DNA of 64,000 bases from Chitinophagaceae bacterium 26-R-25 (GCA_029906195.1 JARWSJ010000002.1:1054001-1118000); one strand, 5' to 3'; shown: positions 16,924 to 27,086, counted from the first letter of the stretch. Translations and numbers: made by a program. The notes: generated from the sequence alone by a model not told the origin.

Positions 16924-17360
16924 ACGTGAGGAAATATCTTCAAGTATTTTTACTTCATTTTTAATTGGTTCTTTCAAGTTTACCCAACTACAATTATATT
17001 TATTCTTTAATCTGATGGTAATTTATTTTGCCAGACAGGTAGTTTTTTTATGTGCTTAAATCATATATTTGGTTTTCCGAGGACGAAAAAACTAAACCTG
17101 CTTTTAAGAAAACAACGATGCATTAATAATACCACAGGACGATAAAACCCTTGTTGGGTGCCCATTACGGCAACTCAATATTTTGTAATAATGAATAATT
17201 AAAAGAAAACCAATCAGCCTGAATCGTTAGTGTACTGTATGCAATACTTGTTTTCGCCATATGAATTTTTCGGTCAATTTGCCGACTGCACAATTTCATT
17301 TTTCACAAACGACAACAGTATCAGCTTTGTTTTAAGTTCAAACTCCGATGTATCAAGCAT
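16924..17360. other. Long non-coding gap upstream of the ECF sigma gene
   Basis: 437 bp without a plausible ORF and, unusually for this window, without the tandem or inverted repeats seen elsewhere. It contains an exact TATATTTG -7 box at 17064-17071, which would give a leader of about 290 nt or a short separate RNA. No riboswitch fold was recognised. Confidence 0.5.
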
Positions 17361-17936
17361 ATGGTAAATGAACTTGAAATATGGTGTGAATTTCAATCCG
17401 GTAACGGTGATGCGTACGCTAAGTTGTACAATTCATTCGTTTCCCAGCTATATAGTTATGGTATGAAATTTACCAATGATGTGACATTGGTTGAAGATTG
17501 TATTCAGGACCTGTTTTGCACTTTGTGGGCCAGCAGGGAACGCCTGAGTGTTCCCGGTTCAGTTAAAAACTATTTATATAAGTCATTAAGAAACAGTCTT
17601 TATAAAAAAATAAATGCGCTTCCCGTTTTAGTGGAAGATGACCAGGCTCTTGATTTTCATTTTGAATTGGCGCTGGATGAAAAACTTACCCAAAACGAAC
17701 AATTCCAGCAGATCAAACAACAAATAGAAGAAGCTCTCGACAAACTTACACCCCGTCAGCGTGAGATCATTTATTACCGATTTTACCAGAATATGGGATT
17801 TGATGAGATTGCCGATATCATGAATATGCAGGTTCGTGCCTCCTACAAGCTTACCGCAAGGGCGCTCGAAACACTTCGCATGCTGCTTCCAACAACACAC
17901 CTTTTCGTTTTATTGTTCCTTTCACGCACCAGGTAG
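17361..17936 (+). CDS. ECF-family RNA polymerase sigma factor (FecI-like)
   Basis: Extracytoplasmic-function sigma factor of 191 residues. Region 2 spans about 20-85 (YAKLYNSFVSQLYSYGMKF, VEDCIQDLFCTLW) and region 4 about 125-172 (LDKLTPRQREIIYYRFYQ, GFDEIADIMNMQ). It is followed by a hydrophobic C-terminal tail, LLPTTHLFVLLFLS. The FecR-type anti-sigma and an STN-bearing SusC follow, so the expected mode is ligand-triggered release at the inner membrane and activation of this operon. The ATG at 17361 is the first in frame. Confidence 0.93.
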   Translation: MVNELEIWCEFQSGNGDAYAKLYNSFVSQLYSYGMKFTNDVTLVEDCIQDLFCTLWASRERLSVPGSVKNYLYKSLRNSLYKKINALPVLVEDDQALDFHFELALDEKLTQNEQFQQIKQQIEEALDKLTPRQREIIYYRFYQNMGFDEIADIMNMQVRASYKLTARALETLRMLLPTTHLFVLLFLSRTR

Positions 17937-18033
17937 AACTTTTTTACGCACCGGACAAAAACTTAATAAAAAAATAATTTTTTTATGGGGCACTTTATGG
18001 CATTGCCGTCTATTAGATAGTATATACCAACCT

Positions 18034-19059
18034 ATGGAGGAAAGAATTGAGAAATATGGACACTATGAAGTCAGGGACTTTTTGATGGACGACGATTTTG
18101 TCGCCTGGTGCAAAAACAAGCCCGGTGCAGACCATGAGCTTTGGAAACAAGTGCTCCAGGCTTATCCCCATCTGGCTGATAAAATAGTTAATACAAAGGA
18201 GTTTTTGTTGCACAGTATTGTCAGGGATCAAATGCCCACGACAGAACAGGTTCAGAAAATGTGGCAAGGCATAGAGAGAAAATCGCTTGAAACAAAACCT
18301 CAAACGCCGGTACGAAAGTTAAATTGGATAAGGGTTGCAGCAATCCTGCTAATAACGGTAGGAGCTGGTATCGCCACTTATCTGGCTTATACAAAGGAAA
18401 CTAAGATTAATACCCTATACGCTGAAATCAAGCAGTTGGAGCTACCCGATCATTCAAAGGTTACTCTGAATGCAAATTCTGAAATCAGATATTCTGATAA
18501 ATGGAACACCACTAAACCCCGAGAAGTTTGGCTAACGGGTGAAGCGTACTTTGATGTAAATCATTTACACAAAGGAGCGGCACCTGTAAAGCCAAACGAG
18601 AGGTTTATTGTTCACATAAACGGAGTAGATATTGTAGTGCTTGGGACGTCATTTAATGTTAGCAATCGCCACAATGTGGCAAGTATCGCACTAACATCGG
18701 GAAGCATAGAGTTAAGATCCGCCGGAAATAAATTTCCCGCAATGATAATGAAGCCAGGTGAGCTGGTGAGAATTGCAGACGACTCGCTGATGCTTGAAAA
18801 TGCTGAAACAAAATCGTCTGCCGCGAGTGCATGGAAAGAGCACAGATGGGAATTTGACAACGCTTCATTAAAAGAAGTATTGGAATTGCTGAGAGATAGT
18901 TATGGGCTGGAGGCCAGGGTAGAAGATGAGAAACTGTGGAACAAAAAAATATCGGGTGCCATTTCATCCGATAACAAAGAAATCCTGCTGAATGGACTTT
19001 CAATTCTGCTGGATATAAAACTTGAACAGAAAGGTGATTCGCTTATACTAAAACACTAA
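18034..19059 (+). CDS. FecR-family anti-sigma factor
   Basis: Inner-membrane anti-sigma factor of 341 residues. The cytoplasmic N-terminal part (1-98) would hold the sigma factor. One membrane helix follows at 99-119 (VAAILLITVGAGIATYLAY), then a periplasmic FecR domain at about 125-240 (VTLNANSEIRY, VWLTGEAYFDV) and a C-terminal DUF4974 domain at about 270-340 (FDNASLKEVLELLRDSYGLE). The frame is open 198 bp upstream, overlapping the sigma gene, but that stretch is low quality. The ATG at 18034 (MEERIEKYGHYEVRDFL) gives the normal start, 97 bp after the sigma stop. Its partner outside is the STN domain of the next gene. Confidence 0.92.
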   Translation: MEERIEKYGHYEVRDFLMDDDFVAWCKNKPGADHELWKQVLQAYPHLADKIVNTKEFLLHSIVRDQMPTTEQVQKMWQGIERKSLETKPQTPVRKLNWIRVAAILLITVGAGIATYLAYTKETKINTLYAEIKQLELPDHSKVTLNANSEIRYSDKWNTTKPREVWLTGEAYFDVNHLHKGAAPVKPNERFIVHINGVDIVVLGTSFNVSNRHNVASIALTSGSIELRSAGNKFPAMIMKPGELVRIADDSLMLENAETKSSAASAWKEHRWEFDNASLKEVLELLRDSYGLEARVEDEKLWNKKISGAISSDNKEILLNGLSILLDIKLEQKGDSLILKH

Positions 19060-19085
19060 CCGCTACTAACGCTAAACAAACGAGC

Positions 19086-22000
19086 ATGAGAAAAATGATT
19101 GCAGCCTTGGTCCTGCTTTTGGGACTCAATGTACTTTTTTGCCATGGACAAGACAGGGATATCCAGGTGTTGATGTCTCAAAACGAAGCTGACACTCCCC
19201 GAAAACAATTAAAAGAGATCCTGAAACAAATCCAGGATGTTTATAAGGTTAACCTGTTGTTTGATACAAAGGTAGAAGGTTTAACCTCCTCGTATCAGAT
19301 CAATCCTAACAAGGATATTAATCATGCTTTGAAAGAATTGCTGGCTCCTTTCCAGTTAACTTATGTACGTCTGAATAATAAAAACTATATCATAAAAAGT
19401 GTTCAGGCAGCTTCAGCTTCTTCTGCTACTTCGTTGGTAGCGCAAGAGGCGGTGGTAGTAGTAGATTCATCAGAACCACGTGCGGCATTAATTGAAAAAA
19501 CCGGTACACAGTCAGTTGATCCGCCGACTGAAGTGAAAGGTTTTGTGGTGGATGAAAATGGTAAGCCCATAGTAGGGGCTACTGTGCTTATCAAAGGAAC
19601 CAACATCGGTTGCCAAACCGATAATACCGGCGGTTTTGCTATTAAAATACCTGAGGCAAATAAGTCGGTTTTGATGGTTAGCTATATCGGTATGAAGTAT
19701 CAGGAGATCAACGTAAAGAACAAAACGTCGATCCGTGTTTTTATGGAAAAAGTTGATCGTCAAAACGAAGACATCGTAGTAGTAGGATATGGCAAACAAG
19801 TAAAAAAAGATGTTGTTACGGCTGTTTCCACAATTCAGGCAGATGAGATCATGCAGATGCCCAGTGTAAATGTTGGAGATGCTTTGCAGGGAAAGATAAA
19901 CGGAGCCATTATTGCCGCGGTTGGCGGTGCTCCTGGTAGCAGACCTGTTATTATGATCCGCGGCAATGATCCGGATCCCAGGCATGCGCCTTTAATTGTG
20001 TTGGATGGAGTTCCACTTTATAGAGATCGTCCAACTTCACCTGATAATACCGTAAAGTCTTCTAATCAATTTGCTTTAAGTTCCGGTGGTAGTGTTGGAA
20101 TGTCACTGAACGATATAAACCCGGACGACATTGAGAGTATCACAGTCCTGAAAGACAATGCGGCAACCGCTGTTTATGGAATGCAGGGAGCGTATGGTGT
20201 TCTTGTGATCACCACCAAGCGAGGTAAAACGGGCAAGCCTCAGTTTACTTATACTGCTAATTTTGGTTGGGATAAACCGTCCAAATTCCCTAAAATGCTT
20301 AGTGGTGTTGACTACGCTAATGCCTCTAATGAAATGTATCAAAATGACGGTACAGGGACTTACTATTCGCCTGGAGCAATCGATTCAATTCAAAGTGGAA
20401 AGTATCCGTGGATTTATAATCCCAAAAGTCTTTATGAGAGTGATGTTCAACGTACTGCTATGGCCCAGACGCACTCACTTGGCGCTTCGGGAGGTACTGA
20501 GTCGGTTCGTTATTATGTGAATGGTTCGCTAGCCGACCAGAAAGGCATTCTTACAGCGTATGACTATAAACGTTATTCGATTCTCTCTAATTTGGATATT
20601 AAGCTCCATCGTGATTTGAAGCTGGGATTAAACATGCAGTATGTTAGTTCTAACCAGTCGAGCCCTATTGCTTCCCAATCAGGTGTATTCCTGGATATTC
20701 TTACTGCCAGTCCTCTTACGCCCATTTTCAATAAAGACGGTTCTCTATATGGTACTGGGGGCTCTAACAAATGGGCAAATACGCAACCGGATCTATCGGG
20801 ATATATACATAACCAAAGTAGCAACATGTCTGTGCAGGCTAACTTCACATACACACCTATTGCTATTAAAGGGCTAACTATTAAAGTGAATAACAGTCTT
20901 AGTTTTAATAATTTACAATACAAAAAGTTACAAAAATTTTACAAGACGTTTGTGCCTGATACGACATCGCCGACAGGGTACAGACAAACCGGTGGCTTCC
21001 AAAACTCTCCAACAAACAGCAATTCGCTCACGCAGAATCTTGGAAGTGTTAGTTCTTATAACAATGACTTTGGTTTTGATTACTCCACATCATTTGGTAA
21101 ACATAGTTTGGGCCTGACAGCTTTAGGAACATACTATTATTCCACCACTACATATTTGCAGGCTTACCGCTACGGACTAATTGACGGTGTTGAGATTATT
21201 AACGGTGGTTCGCCTACGGGACAGACGAATGGAGGAACAGAAACCCAAGATGGCAGAATTGGCGGTGTTATGCGCTTAAATTACAGTTTTGCAAAAAAAT
21301 ACTATTTCGAGTATACCATGCGTGCTGACGCCTCTAACCATTATGCCCCTGGTAAAAGATGGGGTTATTTTCCAGGAGGTGCTGTATCGTGGCGTATAAG
21401 CGAAGAAAAATTTATTAAAAATAATTTCAGGTTTATTAATGACCTGAAACTAAGGGCATCAATAGGCCTTACGGGAATTGATCAAAGTGACGCGTATAGC
21501 TACTACTACAATTACAAAGTCATTAACTCCGGCCCTGGCGGCGGTGGCGGAGGATACGCTTTTGGAGGGAACGGAACTACCAGTAGTACTTATCAGCCCG
21601 CTTTCGTGTTGGCCAACAGTACCATGCCCAATACAAATGTAACCTGGGGAAAAAGTTTAATGCGGAATATAGGCCTTGATTTCTCATTATGGAGAAACCT
21701 CTTTAGCGGAACTTTTGATATCTATGATAAACATGTTTCCGACCTGCAGGTAAGTCAATCATTTAGTACTCCCGCAACTTTGGGAATTAGTGCCCCATAC
21801 ACTAATTCAGGAGAACAGTACTTTAATGGATTTGAAGTTTCTCTTACAAATAATACGAAATTAAAAAGGGATATGTCCTTACAAACCACATTTAATTTCA
21901 GTTATACCAATAGTCGGGCTGTTGATCCCAACTATTCCACACTTTATCCCTCTTATGGAAGATATCAGGAACATGGCGTTCAATACAAGGCTTATTATAA

Positions 22001-22640
22001 ATCTCTTGGCTTATTCCAGACGCAGAAGGATATCGACAGCTATCCGGTTAATCAGGATGGAGCTGGAAACACACGCTTGAAACCGGGAGATATACAATAT
22101 GCGGATTTAAATCACGACGGGAAAATTGATAGAGAAGATATGGTCATAATCAACAACACCAATCTTCCTCCTTATTCTTTCGGATTGAATCTTACGTTAC
22201 AATGGAAAAATTTCTCTGTTAACACCTTTTTCCAGGGAGCAGGCGGAAATGTGGCTCAATTCCAACCGGGAAACCAGACAGAATATGGTTATGAAAATGC
22301 ATGGAGACCGGAAAGCAGAGATGCACGCTATCCCCGTTATTCTTCACCCGCTTTTTCAACCAACAACTCAGCTTCTGGTCATCCAAGCACATTCTGGTTG
22401 GTTAAAGGAGATTACGTAAGATTTAAAAACCTCAAAATATCGTATCGTTTGCCAGCGCATGCTGTGAAAAAAATTGGATTATCTAACGTGATGTTCTCCG
22501 CAGGTGCGACCAATTTGTGGTCCTGGGCCAAATCCGGAATAGATATTGTTGACCCGGAAATGCTAAACGTGAATTTAGAAAACGGGGGATATTATCCAAT
22601 TCAGCGTTCACTGAATTTGGGTGTTAATGTTGGATTTTAA
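19086..22640 (+). CDS. SusC/RagA-family TonB-linked outer-membrane transporter with STN domain
   Basis: TonB-dependent outer-membrane channel of 1184 residues. In order: signal peptide (1-21); secretin/TonB N-terminal (STN) signalling domain at about 40-105; a linker rich in A, S and V; carboxypeptidase-regulatory-like domain at 148-221 (VKGFVVDENGKPIVGATVLI); a TonB-box-like VVVGYGKQ; the plug (ITVLKDNAATAVYGMQGAYG); and a long barrel. The STN domain is what SusC proteins use to talk to FecR, matching the upstream pair. A glycine-rich loop, GPGGGGGGYAFGGNG, sits in the barrel near residue 820. It starts 26 bp after FecR and forms a transport complex with the next gene. The substrate is unknown. 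Confidence 0.95.
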   Translation: MRKMIAALVLLLGLNVLFCHGQDRDIQVLMSQNEADTPRKQLKEILKQIQDVYKVNLLFDTKVEGLTSSYQINPNKDINHALKELLAPFQLTYVRLNNKNYIIKSVQAASASSATSLVAQEAVVVVDSSEPRAALIEKTGTQSVDPPTEVKGFVVDENGKPIVGATVLIKGTNIGCQTDNTGGFAIKIPEANKSVLMVSYIGMKYQEINVKNKTSIRVFMEKVDRQNEDIVVVGYGKQVKKDVVTAVSTIQADEIMQMPSVNVGDALQGKINGAIIAAVGGAPGSRPVIMIRGNDPDPRHAPLIVLDGVPLYRDRPTSPDNTVKSSNQFALSSGGSVGMSLNDINPDDIESITVLKDNAATAVYGMQGAYGVLVITTKRGKTGKPQFTYTANFGWDKPSKFPKMLSGVDYANASNEMYQNDGTGTYYSPGAIDSIQSGKYPWIYNPKSLYESDVQRTAMAQTHSLGASGGTESVRYYVNGSLADQKGILTAYDYKRYSILSNLDIKLHRDLKLGLNMQYVSSNQSSPIASQSGVFLDILTASPLTPIFNKDGSLYGTGGSNKWANTQPDLSGYIHNQSSNMSVQANFTYTPIAIKGLTIKVNNSLSFNNLQYKKLQKFYKTFVPDTTSPTGYRQTGGFQNSPTNSNSLTQNLGSVSSYNNDFGFDYSTSFGKHSLGLTALGTYYYSTTTYLQAYRYGLIDGVEIINGGSPTGQTNGGTETQDGRIGGVMRLNYSFAKKYYFEYTMRADASNHYAPGKRWGYFPGGAVSWRISEEKFIKNNFRFINDLKLRASIGLTGIDQSDAYSYYYNYKVINSGPGGGGGGYAFGGNGTTSSTYQPAFVLANSTMPNTNVTWGKSLMRNIGLDFSLWRNLFSGTFDIYDKHVSDLQVSQSFSTPATLGISAPYTNSGEQYFNGFEVSLTNNTKLKRDMSLQTTFNFSYTNSRAVDPNYSTLYPSYGRYQEHGVQYKAYYKSLGLFQTQKDIDSYPVNQDGAGNTRLKPGDIQYADLNHDGKIDREDMVIINNTNLPPYSFGLNLTLQWKNFSVNTFFQGAGGNVAQFQPGNQTEYGYENAWRPESRDARYPRYSSPAFSTNNSASGHPSTFWLVKGDYVRFKNLKISYRLPAHAVKKIGLSNVMFSAGATNLWSWAKSGIDIVDPEMLNVNLENGGYYPIQRSLNLGVNVGF

Positions 22641-22675
22641 CAAATACAAGTAATCGAATTTAAAAAAGAAGAAAG

Positions 22676-24376
22676 ATGAGAGTTAAAGCTTTTTTAGCAC
22701 TAATAATAATCGGGAGTGTTTTTCTTTTTGCAAGTTGTCACAAGGTCCTGGATCAGAAACCTGTGGACCAGATCACTGATCCTCAATTATGGGAAAATCA
22801 GAGTAACGTAGTTTTGTACACTAATAATTTTTATTCTCAATTAACAAGCGGGTTCGGCGGTTCTAATGTTATAACCGGAGGTGCATGGCTAATGAGTTGT
22901 CTTACTGATGATGCAGTAGCTGCAAATACAAATAGTACTGCTCAGAAATATTATTCGACTTCCACCTATGATGCTTATTACAGAACGATCACTCCAATCT
23001 GGAGTTCACGTTATACATACATACGCAGAGCCAATATATATCTTTCAAGAATTGACGGCGTACCCGGTGATCCACAATTGAACAAACGCTTGAAAGCAGA
23101 AGTAAGATTTTTGCGTGCATATTATTATTATGACTTGGTTCAATACTACGGCGCTGTTCCTATAATTACAGCCGCTCAGGATGCAGTTGATTCAACAATG
23201 TTCCAGGCACGCAATACACTTGATTCTTGTCAAAAGTTTATTATGAGCGAGCTTGATTCGGCTGCAAATGACTTGCCTGTTCAATACGCAACTGCCGATC
23301 TTGGCAGGGTAACAAAACAAGCCGCGTGGGGTTTAAAGTGTAGAGTACAAATGATCAAGGCGTCCGCTACGCAGTCACCGCAGGATTGGGCAGCAGCAGC
23401 AGCTACTGCCAAGAGCATTATGGATTTGAAAGCAAACTCGTTATTGATTGTTGCGAGCACTGATTCATCGGTACTTGCAAAAAATTATAGTAGTGTTTTC
23501 TCAAGTCCAAACAATGCTGAAATGATATTATCGGTACAACATAATTTTAATAGTGCTGAACTGGCAACCTATTTTGACTATAATAACCAATCTCCTTACT
23601 ATGGTGGCTTGGGCAGCACTTGCCCTACCCAAAATCTGGTTGATGACTATGAGATGATGAAAACAGGTTTGGCGATTGGAGCTTCCGGTTCGGGTTATAA
23701 TGCTGCAAGCCCTTATGCAGGCAGGGATCCGAGGTTTTATGCAACAATTTTATATGATGGAGTAGCATTTAGAAACCGGAATATGCAAATGTATAACGGT
23801 GGCCAGGACATGGTCAATTCATCAGGTCAGACATATACTAACGCTACCACTCCAACCGGTTATTATTTAAGGAAGTTTATCAATGAAAGCATTACTCCAA
23901 GCAGTACTGGTGCTGCAAGCGGCTATAATTGGCCATTGATCCGCTATGCTGAAGTGCTGTTGAACTATGCAGAGTCACAAAATAAAGCGGTTGGCCCGGA
24001 TGCTTCCGTTCTGGCTGCGGTAAATCAAGTTCGCACTCGTGCGGGCATGCCACAGGTAGCAAATAATTTAACACAGGGAGGAATGGATACAGTTATTCGA
24101 CATGAGCGTCGTGTTGAACTGGCGTTCGAAGATCAACGTTACTGGGATGCGAAACGATGGGGCACGGCAGCCACCTGGTTTAATAGTGCTACGGGATTCA
24201 CTCCAACCCGAAAAGTAACTATTACTTATAATGCTACAACAGGCGTCAAAACTTATTCCTATGGTACGAATTTCAGCAATTCAAAAACTTTTGCAGCAAG
24301 AAATTATCTGTTTCCTATTCCTCAATCGGAAATAGATATACCAGGGAATAAATTAACTCAAAACCCCGGATGGTAG
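22676..24376 (+). CDS. SusD/RagB-family nutrient-binding outer-membrane lipoprotein
   Basis: Surface lipoprotein that caps the SusC channel and captures substrate. The signal ends in a lipobox, LFASC, with the modified cysteine at C21. The mature start KVLDQKPVDQITDPQLWEN and the TPR-like helices (RLKAEVRFLRAYYYYDLVQYYGAVPII) are characteristic. The C-terminal SusD signature RHERRVELAFEDQRYWDAKRW is followed by the usual LFPIPQSEIDIPGNKLTQNPGW-type ending (NPGW). It is 566 residues. It begins 36 bp after SusC, so the two are co-transcribed. Confidence 0.95.
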   Translation: MRVKAFLALIIIGSVFLFASCHKVLDQKPVDQITDPQLWENQSNVVLYTNNFYSQLTSGFGGSNVITGGAWLMSCLTDDAVAANTNSTAQKYYSTSTYDAYYRTITPIWSSRYTYIRRANIYLSRIDGVPGDPQLNKRLKAEVRFLRAYYYYDLVQYYGAVPIITAAQDAVDSTMFQARNTLDSCQKFIMSELDSAANDLPVQYATADLGRVTKQAAWGLKCRVQMIKASATQSPQDWAAAAATAKSIMDLKANSLLIVASTDSSVLAKNYSSVFSSPNNAEMILSVQHNFNSAELATYFDYNNQSPYYGGLGSTCPTQNLVDDYEMMKTGLAIGASGSGYNAASPYAGRDPRFYATILYDGVAFRNRNMQMYNGGQDMVNSSGQTYTNATTPTGYYLRKFINESITPSSTGAASGYNWPLIRYAEVLLNYAESQNKAVGPDASVLAAVNQVRTRAGMPQVANNLTQGGMDTVIRHERRVELAFEDQRYWDAKRWGTAATWFNSATGFTPTRKVTITYNATTGVKTYSYGTNFSNSKTFAARNYLFPIPQSEIDIPGNKLTQNPGW

Positions 24377-24440
24377 ATTGAATGATCATTTAGAGCCAGC
24401 AGACGTAAATGAAATTTTGATAAAAATAAAATATTGGCAG

Positions 24441-25949
24441 ATGAATAAAATTGCATCATTGCTCATAACTATAATCAGCGTACAGATAATCTTTTTCTCT
24501 TGTAAAAAGGTTGATATAAACAATCCTGAGCTTCCGCCTTATACTGCGTTGGCGGACCATTCAATAACAATGCAGCTTGCACAGCTTGCGCAAGTTGGGT
24601 CATTTACCAGCAGTAATAAAGGCGATTTTTCTGTTGCTACTCCTGCATTTAATCTGAACGGAAAAAATATTAAAGTGAGTTGGGGTGATGGAGTAGATTC
24701 TTTATATCCGGGAGGGGCAGGTGTTACAGTAGTTGCCTATCATACATATCCCCGTTTAGGTGATTATACTGTTACAATAACCGGCGATTCTTTAAGTGGC
24801 CTGAATTGCCAGGGAAATGGAAGTGGCACTATAAATGGGAATGGAATTATGAATACTTCAACCAGCTGGTATAATCCAAGTAACTCTTTTATGGAAGCCG
24901 GCGTTGGACATATTGTTTCATTGTATATTACTAAAGTATCTGAGATGACTTCCCTAAACTGCAGTTACAACGATATACAAGTATTGTCAACCAGTGTAGC
25001 AGAACTTCCGAATTTGTCAAACCTCGTATGTTCTCACAATTATAGAATTGGTTTATTGCCTTTGACAAATTGCACAAAATTGACCAATGTTGACTGCAGC
25101 TCTACAAGCATTTCTAAATTGGATGTTTCGAATTGTCCGTTGTTAACGAATTTGGCTTGCAATGAACCAACAAACGGAGGTAAATCTCTGTGGGGAGGAA
25201 TTAATTTAAGGTCGCTAAAATTAAACAACCCGGTTTTAACTAAAATAAATTGTTCCAACAATCAGATAGATTCGCTGGATGTATCACAATGTCCCGCATT
25301 AACATCTTTGGATTGCTCAACTAATTTTGCACTTGTTTATCTGAAATTGAATAATCCGAATTTAACTACATTATCGTGTGGTGGAGGATCCGCTAATTTT
25401 GGGGGGCCATCTAATCTAACCTCAGTTGATTTTTCGCAAACTCCGGCTTTGACGTCATTAACATACACTTATACAAACGCTCAAACATTGCCGGCAAGTA
25501 TTTCAACGCTTACGAATTTAACAACGCTGTCATGTACGAATAACGCACTCACGTCATTACCGGATCTTACGGCACTTACAAAGCTGGCTACTTTGAAATT
25601 CTCTTTCAATAATATTGCTTCAGTAGATGCTTCAAAACTTCCAAACGCAACACCTGCCAGTGGAAGCTACTTTTTATATCTTGATAATAATGCCTTGACA
25701 TCGTTTACGCTGCCGTGGACGCCAGCGGCTACAACATTCAGGCTATACCTACTGACTAATCCATTTGATGATGCAGCGGGTAGCAGTGGTGCAGCTGTTG
25801 ATTTGTCTCAATGTACAAAAACTACTTATACAGTAGACGTTAGTTCCAGCTCTAATTCGGGTTCAAAATTTAAAACGGTAAATGCATCAACGCTTTCTAC
25901 TTCATTGACCTTGTTTAAAGACGCAGGGGTAAGTCTTGTGAAGAAATAA
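24441..25949 (+). CDS. PKD-like and leucine-rich-repeat lipoprotein, likely surface-exposed
   Basis: A 502-residue predicted lipoprotein (FFSCKK, C21) in the slot that often encodes a surface glycan-binding protein in Sus loci. A PKD-like beta domain lies at about 55-115 (VSWGDGVDSLYPGG, HTYPRLGDYTVTITGD). From about residue 150 it has degenerate leucine-rich repeats of the form L-x-x-L-x-C-x-x-N/S (LNCSYNDIQVL, LTSLDCSTN, LTTLSCTNNALTSLP). The open frame reaches 63 bp further upstream, but the ATG at 24441 (MNKIASLLITIIS) starts the signal peptide. LRR folds usually bind proteins, so the ligand may be a peptide or protein rather than a glycan. That is an inference. Confidence 0.85.
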   Translation: MNKIASLLITIISVQIIFFSCKKVDINNPELPPYTALADHSITMQLAQLAQVGSFTSSNKGDFSVATPAFNLNGKNIKVSWGDGVDSLYPGGAGVTVVAYHTYPRLGDYTVTITGDSLSGLNCQGNGSGTINGNGIMNTSTSWYNPSNSFMEAGVGHIVSLYITKVSEMTSLNCSYNDIQVLSTSVAELPNLSNLVCSHNYRIGLLPLTNCTKLTNVDCSSTSISKLDVSNCPLLTNLACNEPTNGGKSLWGGINLRSLKLNNPVLTKINCSNNQIDSLDVSQCPALTSLDCSTNFALVYLKLNNPNLTTLSCGGGSANFGGPSNLTSVDFSQTPALTSLTYTYTNAQTLPASISTLTNLTTLSCTNNALTSLPDLTALTKLATLKFSFNNIASVDASKLPNATPASGSYFLYLDNNALTSFTLPWTPAATTFRLYLLTNPFDDAAGSSGAAVDLSQCTKTTYTVDVSSSSNSGSKFKTVNASTLSTSLTLFKDAGVSLVKK

Positions 25950-26073
25950 CGACAGTATAAAATTTAAAAGCATCATTGTTCAAAAAGAATTGTTTAGACC
26001 CTTTAAATCTTTTGTCAGTATAACTGTCAAAACAAAAAGTAAAATATAAAATCACTTTAGTAAAAAAAAGAAC

Positions 26074-26994
26074 ATGAAAATATCTCGTAAACAATTATTG
26101 GCGTTTGCAGTTGGCTTAACTGTGTGTGCGCAGAGTAGCTTTGCTCAATCCGCAAAGTTGGTGGGTATCGATTCAACAGCTGCATCCTTCAAAAATGCTG
26201 ACTCAATTGCAGCGAGAAAGGCAGTGGTGTTGAATGGTTTGACAAATCTGGCGACAGCTACCCCGGAATTTAAGAAGGCGTTTAATGAGGCAGCCGCAGA
26301 CAAGAATTACAAGATGACGGACCAGAAGTATTATACAGCCGAATTCATTAACGTGCCATTCGAAGAATATAGAAAACTGTTGTTTGACGCTTCAGGAACA
26401 TGGGTTGATGATATGTACGGCGATATCAACTATAGCAAAAAAGCATTTGTGCTTCGCAGAGCAACACCGGAAGAACAAGAGAAAAAAGTAGCGACACTTA
26501 AAGGATATTATTCAGCTAAAAAAGGTACCCCCATTGCGCAAAACGATGTGGAAGTGAGTAAGCTTGTCGGTGCTCCTGCTCCTGATTTTACAGTTACTAC
26601 CATCGACGGAAAAAAGGTTAGCATTAAAAGTTTGAAAGGAAAAGTTGTAGTGTTGAATTTCTGGTTCACACAATGCCCTCCTTGCAGGGAAGAAATGCCT
26701 ACGCTTAACACATTTGTTGACAAATACAAGGGCAACAAAGACGTTGTGTTCCTTGCACCGGAAGTGGTTCCGGCAACAACAGTGGCCGATGTACAGAAAT
26801 TCCTGAAAAGAGTTCCTTTTACCTACCAGGTTGCTTTAGGCGGAAAGGATGCTGCTGCATTGTACCAGGTAAAAGTGTTCCCAGCCAACTTCGTGATCGA
26901 CAAAAAAGGCATCGTTCGCATGGGATATGTAGGGTACAATCCTTACTCACTTCAAGAATTAGGAAAAACAATTCCAAAACTTATTGCAGAATAA
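26074..26994 (+). CDS. TlpA-like secreted thioredoxin-fold protein (paralogue 1)
   Basis: A 306-residue exported protein with a signal peptide (AQSSFAQ, cleavage near 25). An N-terminal domain of about 140 residues belongs to no family recognised here. A C-terminal AhpC/TSA-TlpA thioredoxin domain follows from about 165 (APAPDFTVTTIDGKKVSIKSL), with the redox motif CPPC at 201-204 in NFWFTQCPPCREEMP and the cis-proline region KVFPANFVIDKKG. It would reduce disulfides in the periplasm or at the cell surface. It follows the LRR lipoprotein by 124 bp and is paralogous to the next gene. Confidence 0.9.
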   Translation: MKISRKQLLAFAVGLTVCAQSSFAQSAKLVGIDSTAASFKNADSIAARKAVVLNGLTNLATATPEFKKAFNEAAADKNYKMTDQKYYTAEFINVPFEEYRKLLFDASGTWVDDMYGDINYSKKAFVLRRATPEEQEKKVATLKGYYSAKKGTPIAQNDVEVSKLVGAPAPDFTVTTIDGKKVSIKSLKGKVVVLNFWFTQCPPCREEMPTLNTFVDKYKGNKDVVFLAPEVVPATTVADVQKFLKRVPFTYQVALGGKDAAALYQVKVFPANFVIDKKGIVRMGYVGYNPYSLQELGKTIPKLIAE

Positions 26995-27086
26995 TCGTCG
27001 AGAAACGTCAATCGTAAACAGGAAATCGTGAGGGTAGTTCAGGTGTGAATGAAACTCACGATTACGGTTGGCGTTTCACGACTTAA
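26995..27086. repeat. GAAACGTCAATCGT inverted pair between the two TlpA genes
   Basis: Left arm TCGAGAAACGTCAATCGT...AATCGTGAG and right arm CTCACGATTACGGTTGGCGT...TTCACGAC, occupying the whole gap between the paralogues. The same TCGTGAA/TTCACGA type follows the second paralogue. Confidence 0.75.

Noticed and set aside
16924-17360. tRNA or riboswitch in the long leader
   Set aside because: I found no cloverleaf, T-loop GTTCGAATC-type sequence or known aptamer core.
17836-18033. Longer N-terminus for the FecR gene overlapping the sigma gene
   Set aside because: The extension is Cys- and Phe-rich, out of character for FecR, and overlaps conserved sigma region 4 in another frame.
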